Shown: positions 19,309 through 27,020 of the stretch, piece after piece | Numbering within the stretch: position 1 is the stretch's first letter | Layout of the letters: each line of letters starts with the position of its first letter | NCBI GenBank assembly: GCA_005524015.1 | Contig: SULG01000004.1 | Location: forward strand, 1-64,000 | Length of the DNA stretch: 64,000 bases | Direction of reading: 5' to 3' | DNA from: Candidatus Jettenia ecosi | GTDB taxonomy: Bacteria; Planctomycetota; Brocadiia; Brocadiales; Brocadiaceae | Made by a program: the position numbers and the translations under genes | The notes under the pieces: model-generated | What the model was told of the DNA's origin: nothing | The model's input: the letters and a program-made list of their open reading frames with translations, nothing else | Database searches by the model: none

Positions 19309-20571
19309 ATGAAAAAGATTGTTGTAATGGACGTAGACGGTGTGCTATTTAGAGGGCAATTTTTATTGCACTTAGCGCGTTATATAGGAATATTTGTATA
19401 CATACGAACGGTTCTCCTGTGTTTTCTCTTTAACATGAATAAAATCTCTATCCAGGAATTGCTCAAAAAGGTATACGAACGTTTTAAAGGAATTGAACTC
19501 GAATCTGCACAAATGGTTTACAAAAATATCACGGTAATAAGATATGCACAAGAGACGATTGAGACACTGCGCAGCCATGGCTATTATGTAATTCTTGTTA
19601 GCAGTGGAGTACCTGATTTATTTGTAAAAGACCTTGCAACAAGATTATCGGCAGATAACGGATACGGTGTGGAAATCGGTATACAGAACAGGCGATTAAC
19701 AGGCGATGTATCTGGACGTCTTTCCCAACCTCATGGTAAAAAAGAACTCATTGAAGAGTTATTAATCAAAAATAACCTTACATGGCAGAATACTGTTGTT
19801 CTTGTGGATGACCGTAATAACCTTAATATTATGAATAAAGCCAGTATCAATATTGGTGTTAATGCCCACTACACCGTGCGGCAAAAGGCAAATTACTTAA
19901 TTGATAGTAGAAACCTTGCCGAGGTTCTGGATATTTTGAATATAGCAGATGCAGATACCTATGGAACCCTGTCTGCAGGCATGCGGAAACAGTTTATTCA
20001 TTCGTGGTATCAGGAAATTCGGAGAAAATTTCTCCATATTCTCATCGCATTCGTGCCAATATTCTCCAATTTCATTTACTATACAACCCAAATAACGCTC
20101 CTTGCTTTGTTAGGCGCTTATGTGATTTCTGAATGTCTAAGGATCAATGGGTACTCATTTCCACTTTTGGGAAGAATAACAAGATCCAGTGTTCGTAAAG
20201 TAGAAGAACGAGATTTTGCTTTTGGACCTGTGACTTTGATTCTGGGAGCGGTTTTATCTTTACATTTCTTTCCCGCTATGGTTGCAAATATTGCTATATG
20301 GATTGTAGCATTTGCCGATACCGCTGCTACCATAGTTGGCAGGAGTCTGGGTGTCCACCGTATCCCTTACAACAAAAAGAAGAGTCTTGAGGGCACTTTC
20401 GCAGCTATGATTGTGGCTTTTTTGTGTGGATATATCTATTTACCGATTCCGGTAGCTTTATTTATAGCGCTCATTTCAAGTATTATAGAATCATTACCGC
20501 TAAAGTCATTAGATAATCTATTCATGCCCATTGGCGCCGGACTTCTCTTGTTATCTCTCGGATATTCATAG
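19309..20571 (+). CDS. HAD phosphatase fused to a phytol/dolichol/diacylglycerol-type kinase
   Basis: 420 residues in two parts. Residues 1-215 are a SerB-like HAD hydrolase: nucleophile motif DVDGVLF (Asp7, Asp9), motif II ILVSSGV, and motif IV VLVDDRNN. Residues about 230-420 are a multi-pass membrane domain with the SEC59/DGK1/VTE5 (CTP-dependent lipid kinase) pattern: RRKFLHI near 238, FADTAATIVGRSLG near 336 and KKSLEGT after it. The fusion implies a phosphorylation/dephosphorylation cycle on a lipid alcohol or processing of a phosphorylated intermediate; the substrate is unknown. It lies between yggT and ruvX. Confidence 0.85.
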   Translation: MKKIVVMDVDGVLFRGQFLLHLARYIGIFVYIRTVLLCFLFNMNKISIQELLKKVYERFKGIELESAQMVYKNITVIRYAQETIETLRSHGYYVILVSSGVPDLFVKDLATRLSADNGYGVEIGIQNRRLTGDVSGRLSQPHGKKELIEELLIKNNLTWQNTVVLVDDRNNLNIMNKASINIGVNAHYTVRQKANYLIDSRNLAEVLDILNIADADTYGTLSAGMRKQFIHSWYQEIRRKFLHILIAFVPIFSNFIYYTTQITLLALLGAYVISECLRINGYSFPLLGRITRSSVRKVEERDFAFGPVTLILGAVLSLHFFPAMVANIAIWIVAFADTAATIVGRSLGVHRIPYNKKKSLEGTFAAMIVAFLCGYIYLPIPVALFIALISSIIESLPLKSLDNLFMPIGAGLLLLSLGYS

Positions 20572-20615
20572 CATTTTACTCTTTTACAAGGTGACAACAC
20601 GAGGTATTCTTAATT

Positions 20616-21029
20616 ATGCGCATATTGGGAATCGATTACGGTGAGAAACGAATTGGCATTGCATTAAGCGACCCACTTGGAATTACCGCACAAGGATTAA
20701 CAACAATAGAACGCACTCAGATAAAAGAAGATCTGCAAAAAATACTGAATATTATACAGGAAAAGGAGGTTGAAGAAGTTGTCGTTGGTTTACCAAAACA
20801 TATGAACAATACGTTAGGAGACAAGGCACATGCGGTGCTGGCATTTGTTGAACTACTAAAGAAGCGTGTTCAAATCCCTATACATACTATCGATGAAAGG
20901 CTCAGTACTGTTAGAGCAAATAAAGCTATGCTGGAAGGAGATCTATCAAGAAAGAAGAGAAAAGAACGAATTGATATGATTGCCGCCCAGTTCATATTAC
21001 AGAACTATTTAGCGAGAACTCAGAAATAA
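20616..21029 (+). CDS. ruvX: putative pre-16S rRNA nuclease / Holliday junction resolvase
   Basis: 137 residues, RuvX/YqgF family with an RNase H-like fold. ILGIDYGEKRIGIALSDP carries the first catalytic Asp, VVVGLPKHMN the second strand and TIDERLSTVRAN the catalytic Glu/Arg segment. The enzyme is implicated in maturing the 5' end of 16S rRNA and in Holliday junction resolution. Full length. It follows the HAD-kinase gene by 44 bp. Confidence 0.93.
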   Translation: MRILGIDYGEKRIGIALSDPLGITAQGLTTIERTQIKEDLQKILNIIQEKEVEEVVVGLPKHMNNTLGDKAHAVLAFVELLKKRVQIPIHTIDERLSTVRANKAMLEGDLSRKKRKERIDMIAAQFILQNYLARTQK

Positions 21030-21157
21030 AATCAACAATGGAAGAATACAAGCTTGCTCACTAAGAAGTAACCATCCCAAATTTCCCGGTTTAATCGTAA
21101 ACGATTGAGCCGATAATAAAATTGGTTTTCTTGAGATGTTGAAATAAAAAGAATCTA

Positions 21158-22399
21158 ATGATACATATACAGAATACATTACCTAAAAAACCGGAACTCC
21201 TTGCACCGGGAGGAGATATTGAAAAACTCAAAACAGCAGTTGAATATGGCGCCGATGCTGTTTATGTAGGTGGAGAAGGTTTTAATCTTCGAATGGGCGC
21301 ACCCGATATAACGTTAGAGGAGATCAATGAGGCTACTACCTGGATTCATAACCGGGGTAAAAAAATTTATATCACCTTAAATATCTTTGCACGTAATTAT
21401 CACATTCGCAGTATACGTCCTTATCTGGAAAAACTTGCTGAAATTCCGGTAGATGCTATAATTATTTCAGATCCTGGCATTTTTTTCATGGTGAGAGAAA
21501 TTGCCCCGCACATTCCCATTCACCTGAGTACACAGGCCAATACAACCAATGGGAAGTCTGCCGAGTTCTGGTATCAACAGGGTATTCAACGGATAATACT
21601 TGCCAGGGAATTAACCCTGGGAGAAATTCAAGAGATTACTGACAATTCCCGTGCAGAAACTGAGGTGTTTATCCATGGCGCTATGTGTATGTCATATTCA
21701 GGCCGTTGTCTCCTGAGCAGTTTCATGACAAACCGGCATGCAAACCTGGGAGATTGCTCCCATGCATGCCGATGGCAGTATACCCTGAAAGAGGAAAAAC
21801 GTCCCAATGAGACATACCCTATAATCGAAGATGAAAGTGGTACTTTTATTTTGAGTTCCAAAGATCTTTGTATGATTCAGCATATTCCAGAATTGGTACG
21901 CGCCGGCATTACTGCATGGAAAATAGAGGGACGGATGAAAAGCCAGTACTATGTTGCCGTTGTCACGAGGATATACAGAGAAGCGATGGATCGTTATTTT
22001 GCTGATCCTGACAACTACGTTTATGATCGGAGATGGCTATCTGAGCTTGAAAAAGTTAGTCACAGGGAATACGGAACAGGATTCTTTTTCGGAAATCAGG
22101 GGTATAATAGTCAGACAACGCATCCTGGAAATTCTTATATAAAAGAGTATGATTATCTTGGTACAGTTCATAATGTCCTTTCAGAAGATACGGCAGAAGT
22201 ATTAGTAAAAAACAGGATTTCCGGGAACACTTCTGTAGAAATCATGGGAAAGCGTTTAAGTGAAGATTTTAGCCAGGTGCTGATGGATATCAGGAATGAA
22301 CATAATGAACCGATAGAAACAGCCAATGCCGGGCAAAAGGTACTGGTAAAAGTATCACGCCCGGTACGTAAGTATTTTATGCTTAGGAAGTACAAATGA
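21158..22399 (+). CDS. U32 family peptidase-like protein (TrhP/YegQ type)
   Basis: 413 residues. KPELLAPGGDIEKLKTAVEYGADAVYVGGEGFNLR is the family N-terminus, and the U32 signature is complete (EVFIHGAMCMSYSGRCLLS, with conserved Cys residues that likely hold an Fe-S cluster together with GDCSHACRW). Close relatives (TrhP/YegQ, RlhA) act in tRNA or rRNA hydroxylation with prephenate, rather than as true proteases. The C-terminal beta-barrel is present. The next gene overlaps its stop codon by four bases (ATGA). Confidence 0.92.
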   Translation: MIHIQNTLPKKPELLAPGGDIEKLKTAVEYGADAVYVGGEGFNLRMGAPDITLEEINEATTWIHNRGKKIYITLNIFARNYHIRSIRPYLEKLAEIPVDAIIISDPGIFFMVREIAPHIPIHLSTQANTTNGKSAEFWYQQGIQRIILARELTLGEIQEITDNSRAETEVFIHGAMCMSYSGRCLLSSFMTNRHANLGDCSHACRWQYTLKEEKRPNETYPIIEDESGTFILSSKDLCMIQHIPELVRAGITAWKIEGRMKSQYYVAVVTRIYREAMDRYFADPDNYVYDRRWLSELEKVSHREYGTGFFFGNQGYNSQTTHPGNSYIKEYDYLGTVHNVLSEDTAEVLVKNRISGNTSVEIMGKRLSEDFSQVLMDIRNEHNEPIETANAGQKVLVKVSRPVRKYFMLRKYK

Positions 22400-22647
22400 A
22401 AAAAATTACAAAAAATGTTGCAGGTATTTTTCTTATCTTTATAGGATCGGCAATGCTTGTTTTACCCGGTCCTGGCCTCTTGACAATTCTAACTGGATTA
22501 TACATCACAAGCTTTCCAGGAAAGGTTTCTCTCGTTAAGAAGCTGAAAAAGACAAAATTTTACCATCGGTATTTAATAAATATTGAATCAAAAATAAAAT
22601 CCAGTGAAATAAAAATAAAATCAAAATTTAAAAGAAAGAATAAATAA
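22396..22647 (+). CDS. PGPGW-type small transmembrane protein
   Basis: 83 residues with one or two N-terminal hydrophobic helices containing VLPGPGLLTILTGLY, the core of the putative transmembrane PGPGW family, and a strongly basic C-terminal tail (KKLKKTKFYHRY ... KSKFKRKNK). Function unknown. The ATG overlaps the U32 stop by four bases and AGGA lies upstream, so the two are translationally coupled. The PDZ-TPR lipoprotein starts two bases after its stop. Confidence 0.8.
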   Translation: MKKITKNVAGIFLIFIGSAMLVLPGPGLLTILTGLYITSFPGKVSLVKKLKKTKFYHRYLINIESKIKSSEIKIKSKFKRKNK

Positions 22648-22649
22648 AA

Positions 22650-23693
22650 ATGAACACCAGAACAATCGTCTTTATTGTTCTTACTACTTTTATAACCGGC
22701 TGCAGTTCTTCCGGGTTTCTTAAAAAGGTATCACCTTTTAAAAACGAAGAACCCACTCTCGAACCCCAAAAAGATACGGCGCCTGCAAATAGAGAGAAAA
22801 GCGAAGAGATGTTTGTCTGCGCAGGCGATATCGATACAACATATAAAAAGCTGGGAGAAGTGAGTCTTGGTGAATTCGGTTTTTCAGGACATGACGTTCT
22901 CGCCTTAAAAATTAAGGAAAAAGCCCAGACGGTGGGCGCCCAGGCAGTAATTAATGTTCAGTACGATACCGGAGCTTCAAAATCATGGCAAGGATATGGA
23001 GAGTTGGGAGGAACAGATTACGGTGTAAAACATACTTCGTGGTGTAAAGGCACGGCAATTGTATTTCTGGAATCCTATAATCCTTTGGGGCTTCTTGTAT
23101 GCAATATTACCAAAGAAAATAAAGAATGGTTTGGATTTAAAAAAAAGCAACACGGAGTACTTATCGCTCATAGTATGCCTGAAGGCATCGCAGCAAATGC
23201 AGGTATTCGGGTAGAAGACCTCCTTACCGAATGGAATAGTGAAAAAATTGAAGACAAAAAACATTTAAAACAACTCATAGAAACACATGCAGGCAAAGAG
23301 GTTAAACTTACTCTCTTGAGAGAAAAAGAGATCAGGATGATAACTCTGTCAGTACCAACATCTGAGGCTAGCCGAATTGTGTTATCTCCGCCAAATCCCT
23401 TCAAAGAAGAACAAAAATTGGCAATTGAGAACACTGCGGAAAAAGAAACTTCTCCGGTTAAACTGAGTTCAAATACTGCCGATATTCACAATGAAGTCGG
23501 TGATCTTTATCTGCGAAAAGGGATGTATAATGAGGCGATGAAAGAATATAAAAAAGCCATTGAAATAGACCCAAACTGCGCTATCGCCCATTTTAATCTT
23601 AGTATCGTATATGATAAAAAGGGTATGAAAGAAAAAGCTGATGAGGAATTTGTAACCTATAAGAGATTAAAGCCAAAAAATAAATTCAAATAA
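22650..23693 (+). CDS. lipoprotein with PDZ and TPR domains
   Basis: 347 residues. Signal peptide with lipobox (FITGC, near Cys18). The middle part resembles a YbjQ/heavy-metal-binding-like fold (VSLGEFGFSGHDVLALKIKEKAQTVGAQAVINVQY), the PDZ domain spans about 165-235 (SMPEGIAANAGIRVEDLLTEWN, LTLLREKEIRMITL) and two TPR units close the C-terminus (MKEYKKAIEIDPNCAIAHFN). Likely a cell-envelope scaffold. It overlaps the transcription unit of the U32 and PGPGW genes, being only two bases from the latter. Confidence 0.82.
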   Translation: MNTRTIVFIVLTTFITGCSSSGFLKKVSPFKNEEPTLEPQKDTAPANREKSEEMFVCAGDIDTTYKKLGEVSLGEFGFSGHDVLALKIKEKAQTVGAQAVINVQYDTGASKSWQGYGELGGTDYGVKHTSWCKGTAIVFLESYNPLGLLVCNITKENKEWFGFKKKQHGVLIAHSMPEGIAANAGIRVEDLLTEWNSEKIEDKKHLKQLIETHAGKEVKLTLLREKEIRMITLSVPTSEASRIVLSPPNPFKEEQKLAIENTAEKETSPVKLSSNTADIHNEVGDLYLRKGMYNEAMKEYKKAIEIDPNCAIAHFNLSIVYDKKGMKEKADEEFVTYKRLKPKNKFK

Positions 23694-23724
23694 CCATAAT
23701 TTCATATAAAGCATAGAGAAAATA

Positions 23725-24381
23725 ATGAAATATGCCTTATTCGGTTTCATCTTCTTCCTGTTCACGTTATCATCATCGTTTGCTTCAGAATTACTCAAGA
23801 ATGGAGATTTTGAAACGGGAGATACCACGGGTTGGAAATACTGGGAAACTTCCCCTTGGGATGGTGATGGCGCCCCTGTAGAATTCCCCACTCATATAAC
23901 CATTGCAATTCCCGGTACCATCGGAACCCCCCTGCCCCCTGCCATAAGTGGATTTTTTGCTTTGGCGCAACAAGTTGACTCGAATGGAACGGCCCGAGGA
24001 GGTCTTTATCAGGAAATTAAGGTAATAGTCAATACTCCTTATATCTTAACAGGCCGTATGGCGTTTTATGGCGATGATCTCGGAGACGCAACGATTATAG
24101 GAATCCTTGACGGTACCTGGAATCCGGCGCTTGCTTTTACAGCAATAAATAAACATACTATCAGTGGGAATAGTATCTCACCATGGATTGAATTCTCTCT
24201 TACCATTATTCCTACCAAGGATATAATTACGGTTTTTACCGAAACACGGCAAGATTGGACACATGGACATGTGGCAGGCTGGTATGATGGACTTAGTCTG
24301 CAGCCAACTCTGGAGCCAACAAAATTTTTTAAATCACCACATCGTGAGAATCATTCTTTACAGAAAGAAAAGCAACCTTAA
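23725..24381 (+). CDS. secreted protein with a carbohydrate-binding-like fold
   Basis: 218 residues. A clear signal peptide (MKYALFGFIFFLFTLSSSFA) is followed by LLKNGDFETGDTTGWKYW, the opening of many jelly-roll carbohydrate-binding or PEP-CTERM-type surface proteins. The remainder is beta-rich (GGLYQEIKVIVNTPYILTGRMAFYGDD) and ends in a polar tail; no PEP-CTERM sorting signal is seen. The function is unknown beyond an exported, possibly glycan-binding protein. It lies 31 bp after the PDZ-TPR gene and may be the last gene of that unit. Confidence 0.7.
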   Translation: MKYALFGFIFFLFTLSSSFASELLKNGDFETGDTTGWKYWETSPWDGDGAPVEFPTHITIAIPGTIGTPLPPAISGFFALAQQVDSNGTARGGLYQEIKVIVNTPYILTGRMAFYGDDLGDATIIGILDGTWNPALAFTAINKHTISGNSISPWIEFSLTIIPTKDIITVFTETRQDWTHGHVAGWYDGLSLQPTLEPTKFFKSPHRENHSLQKEKQP

Positions 24382-24403
24382 AATGGAGCTACCTTTGGCA
24401 GAG

Positions 24404-24434
24404 AGCAGGGGCAAGTTTTAAACTTGCCCCTGCT
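24404..24434. repeat. 31-bp perfect palindrome
   Basis: Two 15-base perfect arms (AGCAGGGGCAAGTTT and complement) around one base. It lies 23 bp past a gene end. No T-run follows on the plus strand, but it could still act as a mRNA 3' stabiliser or weak terminator. The words just before it (GCTACCTTTGGCAG) recur at 62278. Confidence 0.7.
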
Positions 24435-24498
24435 TGTGAAAAAACGGAGTCGATGAGCGTTAGATTCAATCTGCTTGACAATGTCATTACGATGCAAT

Positions 24499-24576
24499 GG
24501 TGGATTTACTTCGCTTAATCTACCCTACCGAATGATTGAGGTGTGAGTAGGGTGGATTAAGCGGGGCGAATCCACC
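24499..24576. repeat. REP-like inverted repeat, copy 1
   Basis: Imperfect 30-base arms (24499-24528 and 24547-24576) with core GTAGGGTGGATTAAG and GCGAATCCACC. The same core occurs in a similar arrangement at 57666-57755. With the palindrome at 24404 this fills most of the gap 24382-24700; nothing coding was seen there. Confidence 0.75.
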
Positions 24577-24700
24577 AAAGGGATAAATTCCAGACATGAA
24601 TATGAACTTTGCAGACAGCCTCTTAGCATTTTTACCATTCCCTTACTAAAGCTTTTTGAGGGGAATTTTACTGCAGGATGCTTACCTTAACGACATTGAT

Positions 24701-24952
24701 CTACCTGACAGAACCGGCCTTTTTAATATATTTTTGACCAAGATCTAATGCCGTATCATACTCTAAGGTTTTAAAACATACCTGACACTCAATATAGTTA
24801 TCAGCTTGTCGTAAATTAGGTAAAATGCCTGTTTCATCCACTCTTACCCCTATAACCGGGGATTGTTTAATAATTTGAAAGCTACTGGTAAATACTTTAA
24901 ATTTTTCAATATTACCACAGTTCGGACAGACAAAAAATTTATTGGTTTTCAT
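24701..24952 (-). CDS. small zinc-ribbon protein
   Basis: 83 residues. Two CxxC knuckles (CPNCGN at residues 9-14 and CQVCFKT near 57-63) form a probable zinc ribbon around a beta-rich middle. I do not recognise a named family. AAGGA lies eight bases before the ATG. It is about 200 bp downstream of the HD-GYP gene on the same strand. Nucleic-acid binding or a metal-dependent structural role is possible but not shown. Confidence 0.65.
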   Translation of the reverse strand: MKTNKFFVCPNCGNIEKFKVFTSSFQIIKQSPVIGVRVDETGILPNLRQADNYIECQVCFKTLEYDTALDLGQKYIKKAGSVR

Positions 24953-25148
24953 GTATCGTATCCTTATTTAACAGTACCACAAGATCTCAAAACGTTAATT
25001 TGCAATTCAATAAACAGGTAAAATATTTATCCTTTTAACATAGCAAGTTCTCTGGGAATATTTCCTAAATGATCTCCCCCGACAATTAACACAAACATAT
25101 TTTTCTACCCTTTTTTAAACAAATAAAATAATGAGAAGGTTTCCAAAA

Positions 25149-26303
25149 TCAAATTTTCAACAAAACATCTTCAAATAGTCTCAGATTTGCGTATGACTTC
25201 TGTTCAAACTTAAATCCTTTTTCATGAAAAATAACCAAACAGGCATGTACCACATTAAGATCGTAAAGAATACCTCTGTTTTGTGATATTTCATCCAAGG
25301 CTTTATCTAAACCGAATGTTGACCGATAAGGACGGGGAAAGGACATTGCTTCTACAACATCAGCTACACCCAAAATTTTTGCTTCCAGGAGTATATCTTT
25401 ATCTGACAAACTCATAGGATATCCAGACCTATTAATCCTCTCATGATGTTGAAGCACAATTTGAGCAACAGGGTAAGGAGATTCTATCTCCTTTACTATA
25501 TCATAACCCACTCGTGAATGATTTTTAAGCATATTCAGATCTTCCTCGGTAAGCTGTTCAACTTTCCCAAGAATCTCTGCTGGTACCGATACTTTTCCAA
25601 TATCATGAAGATTTGCCGCAAAACAGATTCCATCAATCCTTTCCTGGGAAATACCCATCTCCTCCGCTATACGACAAGCAAGTTGGGCAACTCGTTTTTG
25701 ATGACCAACTGCATAAGAATCCCTCAATTCAACAACCGACGCCATAGTCTGAATGATACATCTTAAGGATTTTTGTAACCTTTTACTATTCTGTTTAGAT
25801 TCACTCTCTAATCGTTTACGGTTGTAAATCTCCTCCGTCAATTCTTCATTTATCTTTACCAGTTTTATTGAGTTTTCTGTTATCCGTTTTTCTAAAGATT
25901 CGTTAAGCGCCTTTACCTCTTCTCTTTGCTCACGGAGGGTGATATCTCTGGCAATACCTATAACGCCAATTATATTTCCTTTTTCGCCTTTCAAAGGAAA
26001 ATTCTTATATCCACAGAGCACCTTTGTATTTTTAAAATATAATTCGTATTGCGGGCACTCCCCTTTCAAGGTTCTTGCATACATATTTAGCGCTTCTTTC
26101 AGGCTAGATTCATCATAAAGAGAAGCAAACGGTTTTCCGTAAAATTCTTCTGGTCTATGCCCGGTAAATTTCTCAAATATTTTATTCACAAATAAAACAT
26201 TTCCCTCTGTATCATAAATATAGGTAAGATCAGTTACATTAGATAATAATAGACTCATCAATTCATGATCTATCAAATTATCAATAAGCCTTGATATCTC
26301 CAC
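25149..26303 (-). CDS. PAS - HD-GYP domain protein (probable c-di-GMP phosphodiesterase)
   Basis: 384 residues. A PAS domain (about 15-125) and a coiled coil (about 125-175) precede an HD-GYP domain. The HD pair is intact (ANLHDIGKVSVP, His233-Asp234), as is HHE..GYP near residue 285-295, but the linker reads HHERINRSGYP where the usual form is HHERxDGxGYP, so the Asp and Gly are replaced. It probably hydrolyses c-di-GMP, with reduced certainty because of that change. The PAS domain closely matches one in the large histidine kinase at 28844. GTG start, with GGAGG nine bases upstream. Confidence 0.88.
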   Translation of the reverse strand: MEISRLIDNLIDHELMSLLLSNVTDLTYIYDTEGNVLFVNKIFEKFTGHRPEEFYGKPFASLYDESSLKEALNMYARTLKGECPQYELYFKNTKVLCGYKNFPLKGEKGNIIGVIGIARDITLREQREEVKALNESLEKRITENSIKLVKINEELTEEIYNRKRLESESKQNSKRLQKSLRCIIQTMASVVELRDSYAVGHQKRVAQLACRIAEEMGISQERIDGICFAANLHDIGKVSVPAEILGKVEQLTEEDLNMLKNHSRVGYDIVKEIESPYPVAQIVLQHHERINRSGYPMSLSDKDILLEAKILGVADVVEAMSFPRPYRSTFGLDKALDEISQNRGILYDLNVVHACLVIFHEKGFKFEQKSYANLRLFEDVLLKI

Positions 26304-27020
26304 CTCAATAGTCCTCCAGCTTTATAAAGAATAATAATTGCTTCCAAAAGACTTTGGTAAACCTTACAAACGTGTCACTACCGTCAAAGAGATCAAAATA
26401 CTCACGAATACCAGGACCGTAAATATCAACATGGCTCTATCTTTCTCCTTTCGTTTGTCACAGTAAAGTTTATTATTTCTCATATTTACCTGTTTATTAC
26501 TACATTCCCCTGAGAAATGATGATTTTAACTTATCAAAATGTATACCAGGAAAAGAAAAAATTTCAGATAATATAATTTGCTTGTTTGGATAAAACCAAG
26601 GGAAGTAATCAACAGAAAAGTATCGGTAAACTATAACGCTAAATTGAGTAGACTATCATAAACAAAAATCATTAAAATTTATGATGGTAATAGTTTTTAC
26701 GATTAATCGATTGTGTGTAAACTATAATAAATCAAATGCTTGTATGAAAATAACTTTCGGGAATCCTACGGATGAAACGGAAAAAGCAAGAGATGATAGA
26801 AGAAGATATAGGGAAAGAAGAATTCTTATTCAGCACTATTTAGGATTTTACCAATGCATGAATACGAGAGAACGAAAATAATCTTAATATGATTGTTTGG
26901 TATAAAAGTGTCTCATGAGACAAAAGTGTCTCATGACAAAAGTGTCTCACGGGACACTTCATACTACGGTAGAAATAGTATAAGGCAAATAAAAGGAGGG
27001 TAACAAGGCAGGAAAGTGGA
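26304..27020. other. 717 bp gap upstream of the HD-GYP gene
   Basis: AT-rich and without a convincing gene. It contains the triple TGTCTCA repeat at 26904-26958. A 45-codon frame starting at 26744 (plus) lacks a ribosome site and I do not accept it. I searched for a GG-N10-GC sigma-54 core promoter in front of the HD-GYP gene and did not find a good match. Confidence 0.5.
26904..26958. promoter_or_regulatory. three tandem TGTCTCA boxes, likely activator or repressor sites
   Basis: Three copies of AAAAGTGTCTCA begin at 26904, 26922 and 26938. Copy 1 continues as the perfect 14-bp palindrome TGTCTCATGAGACA (26909-26922), copy 2 is a half-site with spoiled right arm, and copy 3 forms AGTGTC..GACACT. 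The spacing of 18 and 16 bp and dyad symmetry look like binding sites for a dimeric regulator. They lie just past the 3' end of the sigma-54 activator gene and upstream of the HD-GYP gene. Confidence 0.6.

Noticed and set aside
26681-26881. 66-codon plus-strand frame in the HD-GYP upstream gap
   Set aside because: No ribosome site, low-complexity Arg/Glu-rich protein and no context.
26904-26958. Tandem repeat considered as a CRISPR remnant
   Set aside because: Only three copies of about 12 bp with 4-6 bp between; palindromic regulator sites explain it better.
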